From Candidatus Obscuribacterales bacterium (GTDB lineage: Bacteria; Cyanobacteriota; Vampirovibrionia; Obscuribacterales; Obscuribacteraceae): a stretch of DNA of 64,000 nucleotides. Both the position numbers and the translations under genes were made by a program. The stretch covers positions 16,324 to 80,323 of the forward strand of contig JAIEOQ010000007.1 in assembly GCA_019750335.1 (NCBI GenBank), given 5' to 3'. This document shows, one piece after another, positions 34,782 through 44,444 of the stretch; within the stretch, counting starts at the first letter, position 1, and each line of letters opens with the position of its first letter. A model generated the notes under the pieces. It did not search any database. It was not told the DNA's origin and worked only from the letters and a program-made list of their open reading frames with translations.

Positions 34782-35966
34782 ATGCACTTTGCCATCCAGA
34801 AAGAAGTTCTGACAAAAGCGCTCAGAGACGTTAGTAATGCAATCGCTACACGCGTTGTACAACCGGTACTCAGTAACGTACTGATTGAGTCCCTTGATGG
34901 CGTCACCTTAAAGTTCACCGGAACTGATCTTGATTTAAGCATTTGTACAACTTGCCCCGGGGTTGTTTATAAGCCAGGCGCTATAACCGTACCGGGCAAA
35001 AAATTGTTGGAAGTAGTCTCCAAACTGCCTAACGAGCTTGTTGTTTTTCAAGTTGATCCTGAAACTTTTGAAGCGTCAGTAACCTGTCAAAAATCCAAAT
35101 TTAGTTTGTCCGGCTTGTCTCCGGAAGATTTTCCAAAAATCACAAACACCAGCAATAAAGAAGGTTTTGTCATGCCGACAGACCTCTTGCGTCGGGCGAT
35201 TGTGCAAACCTCTTTTGCTGCAGCCACATACGATTTAAGCAGTATCTTAGGCGGTGTTTATTTCTTGGTTCAAGACGGCATTTTTGAATCAACAGCTACC
35301 GATGGTAGCCGTTTGGCTCACCGTCGCGAAGAGCTTACAGTAACTGCGCCTAGCGCACGTAAAGCCGATGGCGATAAAGAAACCGAAAATAAAGCCGGAA
35401 CAGCCACACTGGAAAAACCGCTTGAACTTAAAGCAATTGTGCCAGCTCGTGCTTGCACTGAGTTACTTAAAGTTCTTGACGCTAAAGGCAACGCCACACA
35501 AATTCGTATTGCAATGATTGACGGTCAAATTACTTTTGAAACCGACAATCACTTCATTTGTACACGTTTGATTGGTGGAGAGTATCCGCGCTATCAGGAG
35601 CTTTTCCCCACGGACTACACTTATCTTTGCCGCTTCAAGCGCGCTGAGTTATTGGCTGCTGTAGAACGTGTGGCAGTAATGTCAGACGAAAGAACTAATC
35701 TGGTTAAGTTCCATTTTGAAGGCGATACGCTGCAAGTATCATCCAACACGCCAGACGTTGGTCGCGCTCAAGAAGAAGTCTCGATGAATTTTGAAGGACA
35801 AGTTCTTGACGTTGCTGTTAACGTCCGTTACGTCCTTGATGTCTTGCAAAAATTCACCTCAGAAGAAGTAAGGCTGGAGATGACCGGAGCTTTGAAGCCT
35901 TTAATCTTTAAAGGTGAGAGCGAAGATAATTACAAATATCTATTGATGCCAGTACAGGCTAGATAG
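34782..35966 (+). CDS. dnaN: DNA polymerase III beta subunit (sliding clamp)
   Basis: The beta clamp holds the replicative polymerase on DNA as a dimer ring. The start is the ATG at 34782 (MHFAIQKEVL), 9 bases after AAGG; an ORF reading from 34737 is longer but lacks family homology at its start. The protein is 394 residues with three repeated clamp folds. Conserved features include ALRDVSNAIATRVVQPVLSN, ILGGVYFL, ATDGSRLA and the C-terminal YLLMPVQAR. A short charged insertion (ARKADGDKETENKAG, about 210-225) lies in the middle domain. It is downstream of dnaA and followed by tRNA-Asp. Confidence 0.97.
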   Translation: MHFAIQKEVLTKALRDVSNAIATRVVQPVLSNVLIESLDGVTLKFTGTDLDLSICTTCPGVVYKPGAITVPGKKLLEVVSKLPNELVVFQVDPETFEASVTCQKSKFSLSGLSPEDFPKITNTSNKEGFVMPTDLLRRAIVQTSFAAATYDLSSILGGVYFLVQDGIFESTATDGSRLAHRREELTVTAPSARKADGDKETENKAGTATLEKPLELKAIVPARACTELLKVLDAKGNATQIRIAMIDGQITFETDNHFICTRLIGGEYPRYQELFPTDYTYLCRFKRAELLAAVERVAVMSDERTNLVKFHFEGDTLQVSSNTPDVGRAQEEVSMNFEGQVLDVAVNVRYVLDVLQKFTSEEVRLEMTGALKPLIFKGESEDNYKYLLMPVQAR

Positions 35967-36031
35967 CCCTATGATATACTTTTGAACCTGGTTCACAGTG
36001 GTGGGCCTGGTTCGAGTGACAACATAATAGT

Positions 36032-36108
36032 GGGATCGTAGCTCAGTTGGTTAGAGCGCCTGCCTGTCACGCAGGAGGTCGCGGGTTCGAGCCCCGTCGG
36101 TCCCGCCA
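36032..36108 (+). tRNA. tRNA-Asp (GTC)
   Basis: The cloverleaf is complete: acceptor stem GGGATCG pairs with CGGTCCC, D-loop AGCTCAGTTGGTTAGAGC, anticodon stem CCTGC-CTGTCAC-GCAGG with GTC at 36066-36068, and T arm GCGGGTTCGAGCCCCGT. The CCA end is encoded (36106-36108). It lies between dnaN and a convergent phosphatase gene. Confidence 0.97.
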
Positions 36109-36151
36109 TTTTTTAGAACCGATTTAACTATATAGATGAGTAGAAAACGAA

Positions 36152-36197
36152 CAAGAAAAACGGGGGTGGTTCTTTGATCATCGTCCCGTTTTTCTTG
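36152..36197. terminator. Terminator between tRNA-Asp and the convergent phosphatase gene
   Basis: CAAGAAAAACGGG (36152-36164) and CCCGTTTTTCTTG (36185-36197) form a perfect 13-bp stem. The arms carry T-rich (plus) and T-rich (minus) ends, so it can work in both directions. Confidence 0.85.
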
Positions 36198-36203
36198 ACC
36201 CTA

Positions 36204-36902
36204 CTATTCGAGTTTGGTCTCCATGGAGAACAGATCGCGTCCCTTGGGTGACGGCGGTAGCTTGTACTTTTCTACAAGTTTGAAAGTCTTGCCATCGTAG
36301 TTGTAGGACGTGATCGAAGCTGTTGGTGCACCGAGCCGACCAAGCTCGTCGCAGTCTCCATTTTCCCAGCGCCAACGAAAAACGTTGGTCACAACTTCAT
36401 GACAGGAGAGTAACACCACGGACTCTAAAGGCAGAGTGGCAATGCATTCGGCAGTGAAAGCATCAAGACGTTTGCCGACGTCTTCCCAGTTTTCACCTTC
36501 TGCCGGCCGGTAATTAACTTTGCCGACACGTCGCCGCTCTTCCCACTCTGTGGGATATTTGGCAGCGCGTCCTTTTTTGGTCAGACCGGCAAAAATACCG
36601 AAATCGATTTCACGCAAGCGTTTGTCGATTAGAGGCGTAATTTGCTTGGGCAGCTTAGAAAGAGACTTTTCACCAGTTTGAATCGCCCGTTGATAGGGCG
36701 AAAAAAAGGCGTGAGTCGGTTGCTCGTTTGCACCAAGCCCGGCAAAATACAAAGCTAAAGCATCGCCTTGCTCGTTGCCGAGCTCTGAAAGAACCACATC
36801 GCTATCCGGGATGAACTGAGGGTCAATCACCTCAGCATCGGGATTGTCCATGCGCCAGCGCATGACAGCGCTTTCGCAATGGCGCATTACGTAGATAAGC
36901 AT
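36204..36902 (-). CDS. Histidine-phosphatase (phosphoglycerate mutase-like) family protein, B
   Basis: The start is the ATG ending at 36902 (MLIYVMRHCES), with GGAG 9 bases upstream. The N-terminal RHC (RHG in most members) carries the phospho-accepting His, and LLSCHEVV near residue 170 carries the second His; REIDFGIFAGLT matches the family's acidic region. The 232-residue protein would hydrolyse a phosphomonoester. It overlaps the preceding phosphatase gene by 16 bases, so the two are coexpressed and perhaps act as a pair. The substrate is unknown. Confidence 0.8.
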   Translation of the reverse strand: MLIYVMRHCESAVMRWRMDNPDAEVIDPQFIPDSDVVLSELGNEQGDALALYFAGLGANEQPTHAFFSPYQRAIQTGEKSLSKLPKQITPLIDKRLREIDFGIFAGLTKKGRAAKYPTEWEERRRVGKVNYRPAEGENWEDVGKRLDAFTAECIATLPLESVVLLSCHEVVTNVFRWRWENGDCDELGRLGAPTASITSYNYDGKTFKLVEKYKLPPSPKGRDLFSMETKLE

Positions 36903-37603
36903 CCGTAGGGCTCCGGTGCGACAAAGTAGGCGTATTCCAGCTCGAAACGCCGACCACGCCGTACGTAAGAAGTAACAGAGCAGTTGGGAATCGGGCAAGT
37001 GTTGTGGATATCCAAAGCTTCGGCTTCGCTCATGCCTTCGAAAAGTTTTCGCAAACAGATCACCACATCGGTGTGAGTGACCATCAGCAAATTTTGCTCT
37101 TCGTTAGCGGCAAATAGATCCGGCAAACCAGGCAGCAAGCGATTGTTGATGATATCACGTCGGCTTTCACCACCTGCCGGTCGATAAGAAAAAGAGCCGC
37201 GATGAGCAGCAGCTTCACGCGGAAAACGCTTCTTCATGCCGATGTCGGTAAGCCCGGTAAAAACACCCCAGTCGCGCTCGTTGAGACACTCGAAGTGATC
37301 GATACGCGGCAAAGGAAGCTTGGAATGCTTCTTAGCCCCGAAGCCGGTTTGGCGGGCACGGCGAAACTTGGAGGTAATGATTTTGGTCGGTTGCAGCTCT
37401 TTAGGCAGATGTCCAAGCCACCAACCTAAATTGGTGATTTGTTTTAAACCAATCTCAGAAACCGATGCTTGTTTCTCTTTGACACCGGGAATATGGAAGG
37501 TTTCTTTGCCGGTGGCAATTGCTTGAGCCAGAGATTCGTTAAGAACACTGCGAGCGTGTCTGACGACACTAACCCGCTTCGGAAGTCGGAATCCGAAATT
37601 CAT
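36887..37603 (-). CDS. Histidine-phosphatase family protein, A
   Basis: The 238-residue product has SVVRHARSVLN at the N-terminus (catalytic His in RHA), SKFRRARQTGFG, ECLNERDWGVFTGLT and LLMVTHTDVVICL with the second catalytic His. These are the landmarks of the histidine phosphatase superfamily. It is homologous to the next gene, with which it overlaps by 16 bases. No signal peptide is present; it is cytoplasmic. Its physiological substrate is not evident. Confidence 0.82.
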   Translation of the reverse strand: MNFGFRLPKRVSVVRHARSVLNESLAQAIATGKETFHIPGVKEKQASVSEIGLKQITNLGWWLGHLPKELQPTKIITSKFRRARQTGFGAKKHSKLPLPRIDHFECLNERDWGVFTGLTDIGMKKRFPREAAAHRGSFSYRPAGGESRRDIINNRLLPGLPDLFAANEEQNLLMVTHTDVVICLRKLFEGMSEAEALDIHNTCPIPNCSVTSYVRRGRRFELEYAYFVAPEPYGCLST

Positions 37604-37736
37604 TTTTCACCCCAGTTGTTCATCTAGGCAAAAAGATTGCTTGATTCAAGGTTTATTAATCATGGAAGAAGTTTGTGAAAGTGTGCTTTTATTCGTCCAG
37701 ACTGAAAAAAGAGATATCCCTAACAGTAGTAAAAGA

Positions 37737-37776
37737 AGAGATAGCGAGCACAATCAGTGTGAAGCTCGCTATCTCT
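37737..37776 (-). terminator. Terminator of the 37.8-43.9 kb gene group
   Basis: AGAGATAGCGAGC (37737-37749) and GCTCGCTATCTCT (37764-37776) form a perfect 13-bp stem. On the minus strand it is followed by TCTTTTAC and lies 45 bases after the stop of the gene at 37821. Confidence 0.8.
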
Positions 37777-37820
37777 CTTAAACCACGTACTTATCCCACT
37801 TGCTGCGAGAAAAAATAGAA

Positions 37821-38600
37821 TTAGCTGGCGCTAGGGGCCAGCTTCTTTTCGTAGTACTCGCGCACTTTGGTTGCTACTGCCAGAGCCATCTCTTTAACGG
37901 CGGCTTCGTCCGTGTTCGCTTCGGCAGTTGGCTTGAGCTCTTTTATGTGGCGATAAGGATTTTCGCTGATGGTGCCGGTGACAACTTTGCTGGTGTAAGT
38001 GTGTGTATCGGTCCACTTCTTTCGGTCATTGTCGGTTTTATCAAATTCGTGAGTGTAATCGACATACAGACCCTTATCACCAATCATGAAAATGTACCTT
38101 CCATGATACTTTCCTTGGAAGGCTCCACCACCGCTGCCGTCAGATAGCAGAGTCACTCCGGCTTGTTCAACCAACTTATGAAAGAGCGGATCAGCGGCCA
38201 CATAACTACTGTTGGAAAGATCCTTGGGAGCATAAGAACACAACTGCCCCAAGTAAGCGATGTTGCCATCAAGAAGAGCGTTCCAGGCGGCAACCAATTC
38301 CTGTCCTTCTTTTGTTTGCAGAAAAAATTCTGGCAAACCCTCACCTAAAGAAAGTTGGCAAAGCTTTCTTTGTGCTTCGGCTAAAGCAGCGATTTTTTGC
38401 GGTACAAGAAGCATGAATCCATTCAATTTTTCTTGAAATTTGCTGGCCTGGAAAGGCCCCTTCCAGGCGTCATCGCTTAAAATCAATGCAGTCGCGTTAG
38501 CTTGGTGCTTGATGCAGGCATCAAGCACCAGAGCTAGATCTTTTTCGTCAAAAAGGCGGAATAAGTCACGCACGGAATCATTTTCCGTAGTCGTAGCCAT
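37821..38600 (-). CDS. Uncharacterised protein, 259 aa
   Basis: The product is soluble and has no signal peptide or known domain. The N-terminal half is helical; the C-terminal half is polar and contains KYHGRYIFMIGDKGLYVDYTHEF and many Lys/Asp/Thr. It follows the M1 aminopeptidase gene at 38634 by 33 bases on the same strand and is followed by a terminator, so it is the last gene of that group. It may be an accessory to the peptidases, or unrelated. Confidence 0.6.
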   Translation of the reverse strand: MATTTENDSVRDLFRLFDEKDLALVLDACIKHQANATALILSDDAWKGPFQASKFQEKLNGFMLLVPQKIAALAEAQRKLCQLSLGEGLPEFFLQTKEGQELVAAWNALLDGNIAYLGQLCSYAPKDLSNSSYVAADPLFHKLVEQAGVTLLSDGSGGGAFQGKYHGRYIFMIGDKGLYVDYTHEFDKTDNDRKKWTDTHTYTSKVVTGTISENPYRHIKELKPTAEANTDEAAVKEMALAVATKVREYYEKKLAPSAS

Positions 38601-38633
38601 AAATAAGAACTTTCTATGTAAATCGTTTTTGGT

Positions 38634-41246
38634 TTAACCGCGGAGCAAAGCGTTGAAGTTTGCCTGCTCTCGCTTGGCGATAGCATTGGCAATCTCCAAC
38701 ATTTCCAGATATTGTGACACGGCTTTCTCGCTGCCTTTAATCGCATGTGTTTTGAAGAAGTTCTTGATTGGTTCATCCAAACCAAGCCCACTCAAAGCAG
38801 TGATGCCTTCGCACAAGCGAATGATTCCCTGTAGAGGATAGGCAGCTACCAGTTTGTCCCAGTTGTTATGGACAAAGCTCCAGGTAATATCGCCACCTTC
38901 GCGGTTGAAAAACAGATTGCGCAAAATTGCTGGAGCATCTTGCACACGAATCTGTCCGTTCAGTGTACCGGCTAAAGTTTTAGCGACCAGGTTCGCAACA
39001 GGGAAAGAAGCCAGGGCCATGAGTAAGCGTGCTTCCTCCTGAGGCGTGACCGCCTTTTCTTTCAAAGAAACAAACTCAGCATAAAGCGCAGCATCGCCAT
39101 TGCTGGCTAAGCTTTCGATCATAGCCGGCACCAAGTTGGCGTCGACCGAAGCGCGGTCTTTTTTGTAATCGTTGAAAAGCTTGCGGCAATGAGCGAGCAC
39201 AGCCGGATCAGCGAAAACGCCTAAAGAACCAAGCAACAAAGAACGAACTTGAGCTGTTTGAGTGGTTTCACCAGCAGTGGCTGACCAACCAATTTTATTC
39301 AGTTTAGGCAGCATCAAACTGTTGGTCAAAGCAAGGAATCCCTGCAAAACAGCGGCATCAGATTTGTTTAGAAGCCGGCGCAAATTGCGCAGGGAACCGG
39401 CAATCATCGACCAAACATTCGGATCACTTTCGTCCTTTTCGATGCAAACCACTTTCAGGCTTTCCAGATAGTCAGCCAAAGAGAGCTGCCCGCATTGGAC
39501 CAAAGCCCAAAGATCGCTAACAAAATTGAACCGTTCGGAGACGGTCAGTTTGTGCAAATTTTGCAGAAGTTTGCGCCGCAAAGCGCCATCATACAAAACA
39601 CGGAAAAAGCCGTTGCCGTTGACATTAGCAACGACAAAATCCAGATTGTCAGCCAGATAAACTGTGCTCGTACCTTCAGCAAGAGAAAGAGTTTTTTCTT
39701 CAGTCCCTTCGTTTGTATGAGCTTTCAACGAAATTGGAATATGCCAGAGCGGAGCGGCAGCTCCAGCTTTAGGCAAGTAGTAGAAGCGGCTTTGGCTAAG
39801 CTCGATCGAGCCGGGCACAGCGCCTGCTTTTACCGATAAAACAGGATAGCCTGGTTGGAAAACCCAACCGTTCATCAACTCGCGCACCGGTATATCAAGA
39901 CCGTTTGCCCGAACCGAATCTTCAAGCGCTTGCCAGAGATCTTCGGTTTGGGTGTTGGCGTAAGCATGCTTGCGCATATAAGCGGCACAGCCTTGACGGA
40001 ATATTTCTTCGCCGATAAATAGCTCCAGCATGCGCAACACGCTGCAACCTTTATCGTAAGTAAGCACGTCAAACATGGAGCGAGCATCCTCTGGCGTTAC
40101 TACCGGAAACTCGATGCTGCGCGTGCTGTGCAAGCCGTCGACGCGGAAAGCAGCTTCTTTGTCGGCGTTGAAGCTGTCCCAGAATTTCCATTCAGCCATG
40201 AATGAATCGACTGCTTTTCCAGCCATGAAAGTGGCGAAAGCTTCGTTCAACCAAAGCCCGTTCCACCAATCCATAGTAACCAGATCACCAAACCACATGT
40301 GAGCATTTTCGTGAGACACTGTGTCGGCGACACGAACAAGCTCGGCATGGCTGGCTGTTTTTTCATCGAGAAGCAGAGCTGTTTCACGATAAGTGATAGC
40401 GCCGAAATTTTCCATAGCGCCGCTGGCAAAGTCCGGGATGGCAATCAAATCTAACTTTTTAGTCGGATAAGCGATGCCGAAATATTTGCTGAAATAATCC
40501 AACGAATATTTGGCTACCTTGCGCGCGAAGCTATGCAAGTGCTTCTTGCCGGGGATGCTCCAGATGCGGATTTCACAATCACCGGAAAGAGCCGGCTCCG
40601 AAGCTTCGAACTCACCGACCATGTAAGCGACAAGATAGCTGGACATTTTGATTGAAGGCTCGAAAACAACAAGTTTCTTGCCTTCAGGCAAAGCTGTTTG
40701 CGACGCGATTGCCGAGTTTGAGATTGCCGTTAAATCTTTATCGATGACCAAAGACACTTTAAAAACGGCTTTGAAGCAAGGTTCGTCCCAGCAAGGAAAA
40801 GCGCGGCGAGCGTCGCTCGGTTCGAATTTAGTAACAGCAATTACCTTTTCGGCACCACAAGCATCTTTATATGTGCTGCGATAAAAGCCACGCAGTTTAT
40901 TGTTGAGGATGCCTGTAAAATTCAGCTCGAGAAGCCATTTGCCGGTGCCGACAGTACCGTCGAAACTAATGGTCGCTCTTTGCGTTTCCGCATCGTGCTT
41001 AACGGTGCCGACCAATTCGGAACCGTCTTGATGGCGAATTATTGCTTTGCCGATCTCTAGCTCAATTGCATTCAACTGAATTTGATTTGTCGGCTCGGCA
41101 ACAGTAAGTGTGATTCTTTCCTCTCCCTTGAAACTGGCATTAGCCAGGTCGGGAGTAACGACAAGATCGTAAAACTCAGGGAAGACTGTTTGTGGCAGTC
41201 TTCCCTGGTTTTCAGTAGGATCGACCTTGGTGTTTTTTGTGCACAT
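38634..41246 (-). CDS. M1 family zinc aminopeptidase, copy 1
   Basis: The 870-residue protein is a gluzincin aminopeptidase. GAMEN is at 276-280, the zinc motif HENAH at 312-316 with the third ligand E335 in LNEAFA, and the catalytic region WFGDLVTMDWWNGLWLNEAF is intact. The N-terminal beta domain and the long C-terminal helical domain (ERAP1_C-like) are both present. It removes N-terminal residues from peptides, probably in the cytoplasm, as no signal peptide is seen. A paralogue lies directly upstream (41314-43911), 67 bases away. ATG with AAAGGAAA upstream. Confidence 0.95.
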   Translation of the reverse strand: MCTKNTKVDPTENQGRLPQTVFPEFYDLVVTPDLANASFKGEERITLTVAEPTNQIQLNAIELEIGKAIIRHQDGSELVGTVKHDAETQRATISFDGTVGTGKWLLELNFTGILNNKLRGFYRSTYKDACGAEKVIAVTKFEPSDARRAFPCWDEPCFKAVFKVSLVIDKDLTAISNSAIASQTALPEGKKLVVFEPSIKMSSYLVAYMVGEFEASEPALSGDCEIRIWSIPGKKHLHSFARKVAKYSLDYFSKYFGIAYPTKKLDLIAIPDFASGAMENFGAITYRETALLLDEKTASHAELVRVADTVSHENAHMWFGDLVTMDWWNGLWLNEAFATFMAGKAVDSFMAEWKFWDSFNADKEAAFRVDGLHSTRSIEFPVVTPEDARSMFDVLTYDKGCSVLRMLELFIGEEIFRQGCAAYMRKHAYANTQTEDLWQALEDSVRANGLDIPVRELMNGWVFQPGYPVLSVKAGAVPGSIELSQSRFYYLPKAGAAAPLWHIPISLKAHTNEGTEEKTLSLAEGTSTVYLADNLDFVVANVNGNGFFRVLYDGALRRKLLQNLHKLTVSERFNFVSDLWALVQCGQLSLADYLESLKVVCIEKDESDPNVWSMIAGSLRNLRRLLNKSDAAVLQGFLALTNSLMLPKLNKIGWSATAGETTQTAQVRSLLLGSLGVFADPAVLAHCRKLFNDYKKDRASVDANLVPAMIESLASNGDAALYAEFVSLKEKAVTPQEEARLLMALASFPVANLVAKTLAGTLNGQIRVQDAPAILRNLFFNREGGDITWSFVHNNWDKLVAAYPLQGIIRLCEGITALSGLGLDEPIKNFFKTHAIKGSEKAVSQYLEMLEIANAIAKREQANFNALLRG

Positions 41247-41313
41247 AGATCAGTTTCCTTTGGGGAATTTGCTGTTGCAGCAATTATTGCTCATTCCTGT
41301 TGTCAGGATAGAG

Positions 41314-43911
41314 TCATTTTTGACAAAAGCGGGAGGCCAAGGGAGTCTTTTCTTTGGCACTGAAGCGAGCCTTAACTTGCAACTGTTCCAACGACTGACC
41401 AACGCTTTGTTTGGCGCTCTTCAAGTCGCGTTCGCTTAGAAATGAGCGGACATCCTCTTCCCAGTCGCCGGGAAGCAACTTGACCGACTCACACATGACT
41501 GCCCAATTGCTTTCCGGATAAAGATCTGCCAGCTTATCCCAGTGTTCTTTGATGAAAGACCAGGCGCTTTGGGCGGCGCCGGGATTGCCGAGTAATCCGC
41601 CTAAAACAGAGGGAGAGTCTTGAGTACGAACTACGGTCGGATCAGCCAAATAGCCAAGAGTACGTGAAACAAGAGCAGGCTCTTGGAAGTGAGCAAGCGC
41701 TTGCAAATAGAGCTCATACTCTTGCGGTGTTTTTGCCTTTTGGAAAAGCTGGAAAAGTTCTTCGTAAAGAGTGACATCACCGAAATAGGCACAGCTGTTT
41801 AGCACCGGTTCGACCAGATTAGGCTGAATCGATTTTGGATCAGCTTTATAAGCCGAATAAACAGCCCGCGCTTTGTTAAGCGTGTCGCTGTCTTTGCCGA
41901 TTACAGCCAAAGTTTGGATGATTGAACCGCGCAGTTCCGAATATTTGATTGATTCGTTGCTGTTTGGCGTCCAGCCAAGACGTTCATGACAGGGTCGAAG
42001 CAGATCGCGGACAAAAGCTTCGAATGGTGGTTTATCAGCTTCTGAAAGAATGCCATGAAGTGTTTTCAATCCTTCAAACACCCGGCCCCAGACATTCGGA
42101 TCAGTCTCTTCTTTGAGCAGTGTTGCCAGATCGACGAAAGCAAAAACGCTTTGATCGCCGGCCATCACCTGTGCCCATGTATCGGCAACCAAGTTGAATC
42201 GTTCAGTGACACTCAATTCAGGAAGAGCTTTTTGGGTGAGGTTTTCTTGCAACGCGCCGGAATAGCTGACACGTACAAAACTATGACCGCCCGAGTTAAG
42301 CAAAACCCATTCCAGACCTTCACCGAGATAAATCGATGTTTCGGCATTGTCGAGCAAAACCCGGTTTTCGATTATGCCGGCAGCTGTTTTTGCCCGGATG
42401 AAGATCGGCACAGTCCAAAGCTTGCTTTCGTCGATAGCTTCACGCAGCAACTTGAAAGGTTTTTGCTTGATCGTGATACTACCTCCGGTATCACCTTCTT
42501 GCAGTGTAAGCTGCGGAAAACCTGGAGTGTGAATCCAGTTGTGCATGATTTTGCCGACATCAATACCGGTAGACGTCTGCAAAGCGTTCCAGAGATCAGC
42601 GCCTTCGGTATTGGCGTAAGCGTGACGCTCCATGTACAAAGCGATGCCCTGGCGGAAAGGCTCTTCACCGACATATTGCTCAAGCATACGCATGAGCCAA
42701 CAGCCCTTTTCGTAAGTAAGGGTGTCGAACATAGCGGCTGCTTCGCTTGGGTCGTTGACAGTGAATTCAACCGAACGGGTGGATCGCAGCGCATCCACAG
42801 CCATGGCTTTGCTGCGATTGACACAGAATCGTTCCCAGACACCCCAATGCCTTTTCCAAGCGTGCATCGCTTTAGCCGACATGAAAGTGGCGAAAGCTTC
42901 GTTAAGCCAGCTGCCATGCCACCAGCGCATGGTGACCAGATCGCCGAACCACATGTGAGCGATTTCGTGAGCGACTACTTCGGCTACCCACTCCAACTCG
43001 GCCTGAGAAGCGTGTTCGTGATCGACAAGCAAAGCCGTTTCGCGGAAAATGATGCAACCCAGGTTCTCCATGGCGCCCATGGAAAAATCAGGGATGGCGA
43101 CTAAATCCAGCTTTTTGCCGCCCGGATAAGGGCGACCGAAATATTTGTTGAAATAATTCAAACTGAAAGCAGCCATTTCCAGAGCGAAACGTGCCAAATG
43201 TTCTTTGCCAGGAACGCAATGAACCCGCACGTCTACCCCATCGACGCTCAAAGCTTTAGTCGAGGTCATCTTGCCGACAATAAAAGCGACGAGGTAGGTG
43301 GACATTTTCATCGTGGTGGCAAAATTGACTTGTTTCTTGCCGCCGCCCAGATCCACCACTTCTTGTACTGCGGCGTTGGAAAGAGCAACAAGCTCTTCGT
43401 CCACCCCTAAGGACACAGTGAAAGTGGCTTTGAAATCAGGTTCGTCGAAGCAAGGAAAAGCGCGCCGAGCATCAGTGGCTTGCAGCTGTGTGCTGGCGAT
43501 CACTTCTTCTTTGCCGTCGGCGTCTTTGTAGAGACTGCGATAAAAACCGCGCAATTTATCGTTGAGAATACCGCTGAAACTCAAAGACAAACGCCATTTG
43601 CCCTTGCCGATCTTGCCGTTGACTTTGAGGCAGGCACGTTCAAGCTTTTCATCGAGACTGACGGCAGCTTGAAAGCTTGTGCCGCGATCATTGCTCACCT
43701 GAGCGCTGTGTATGACCAGCTCGGCGGCGTTGAGCAAAATAACGTCCGTTGGTTCAAAAACTTCCACTTCGATTGAAACAGAGCCAGCAAAGCTTGCTTT
43801 GGCGATGTCCGGGATGAGCTTGAGTTCATACGAGGCGGGGATAACATTGCGTGGCAAACGATATTGACTGACGCTGCAACTGCCGCCGCCAGTGCGATGG
43901 TGCATGCACAT
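41314..43911 (-). CDS. M1 family zinc aminopeptidase, copy 2
   Basis: The 865-residue protein has GAMEN at 279-283, HEIAH at 315-319 and the third zinc ligand E338, with the same domain order as the downstream copy. The two are about half identical in the catalytic region (FYRSLYKDADG and FYRSTYKDACG, AFPCFDEPDFKA and AFPCWDEPCFKA), so they arose by tandem duplication. The start codon is ATG with AAAGGAC upstream and an N-terminal MCMHH. It is the first gene of the group. Differences in the substrate-binding region may give different peptide preferences. Confidence 0.95.
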   Translation of the reverse strand: MCMHHRTGGGSCSVSQYRLPRNVIPASYELKLIPDIAKASFAGSVSIEVEVFEPTDVILLNAAELVIHSAQVSNDRGTSFQAAVSLDEKLERACLKVNGKIGKGKWRLSLSFSGILNDKLRGFYRSLYKDADGKEEVIASTQLQATDARRAFPCFDEPDFKATFTVSLGVDEELVALSNAAVQEVVDLGGGKKQVNFATTMKMSTYLVAFIVGKMTSTKALSVDGVDVRVHCVPGKEHLARFALEMAAFSLNYFNKYFGRPYPGGKKLDLVAIPDFSMGAMENLGCIIFRETALLVDHEHASQAELEWVAEVVAHEIAHMWFGDLVTMRWWHGSWLNEAFATFMSAKAMHAWKRHWGVWERFCVNRSKAMAVDALRSTRSVEFTVNDPSEAAAMFDTLTYEKGCWLMRMLEQYVGEEPFRQGIALYMERHAYANTEGADLWNALQTSTGIDVGKIMHNWIHTPGFPQLTLQEGDTGGSITIKQKPFKLLREAIDESKLWTVPIFIRAKTAAGIIENRVLLDNAETSIYLGEGLEWVLLNSGGHSFVRVSYSGALQENLTQKALPELSVTERFNLVADTWAQVMAGDQSVFAFVDLATLLKEETDPNVWGRVFEGLKTLHGILSEADKPPFEAFVRDLLRPCHERLGWTPNSNESIKYSELRGSIIQTLAVIGKDSDTLNKARAVYSAYKADPKSIQPNLVEPVLNSCAYFGDVTLYEELFQLFQKAKTPQEYELYLQALAHFQEPALVSRTLGYLADPTVVRTQDSPSVLGGLLGNPGAAQSAWSFIKEHWDKLADLYPESNWAVMCESVKLLPGDWEEDVRSFLSERDLKSAKQSVGQSLEQLQVKARFSAKEKTPLASRFCQK

Positions 43912-44444
43912 AGATTTGTCCTTTCAGAGCTGTTGCTCAAGACAAAAGGTGTTTAAGGCAATAAAAACAATCTGGTTTGAAGCTCTAAAGATCTCTAACT
44001 TACTTATTTGATAAATGCACTGAACAACCTAAAGAGATAGACAAGCTAAAGGCAACCGAGACAAGCCGCTTGGAATCTGTTTCTTATGCTGCTCTAATCA
44101 CGGTCTCTGCTCTGCGACATAGCGCGGCTGAGTGAGGCGGCAAAAAGCAACCAGACGGGGGCTGTAAAGGGGTTGTTTCTTTGAAATTAGAGCATTTTGA
44201 TTTGCTATTGCTTATGAAAAATAGATACGTTCAGGTCCTCTATAGATATTTATCCGCGAAATAGAAAAAGAACCAAAAAGTTCACACCGTAATTGTAAAA
44301 CCAAGGCTTTAGGAATCCAGCTGATTCTTTAGCCTTAAACAGCCTTTTTTGCTTCAACAGCGACCACCTTTGCTGTTGGGGCTTGTTTTGTCGCGTTCAT
44401 TTATCTCTAGGCGGGTTTCCTGCCGCAATCATGAGGAATCACCC
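43912..44444. other. Divergent intergenic region of 533 bases
   Basis: No gene with a ribosome-binding site is visible. It should contain the promoters of the M1 pair (minus) and the M4 peptidase (plus). An imperfect inverted repeat with AAGGCT and AGCCTT arms (about 44303-44338) lies near the right end. Confidence 0.4.

Noticed and set aside
42055..43104. 349-codon plus-strand frame inside the M1 gene
   Set aside because: It is antisense to the conserved catalytic domain of the aminopeptidase and has no ribosome-binding site.
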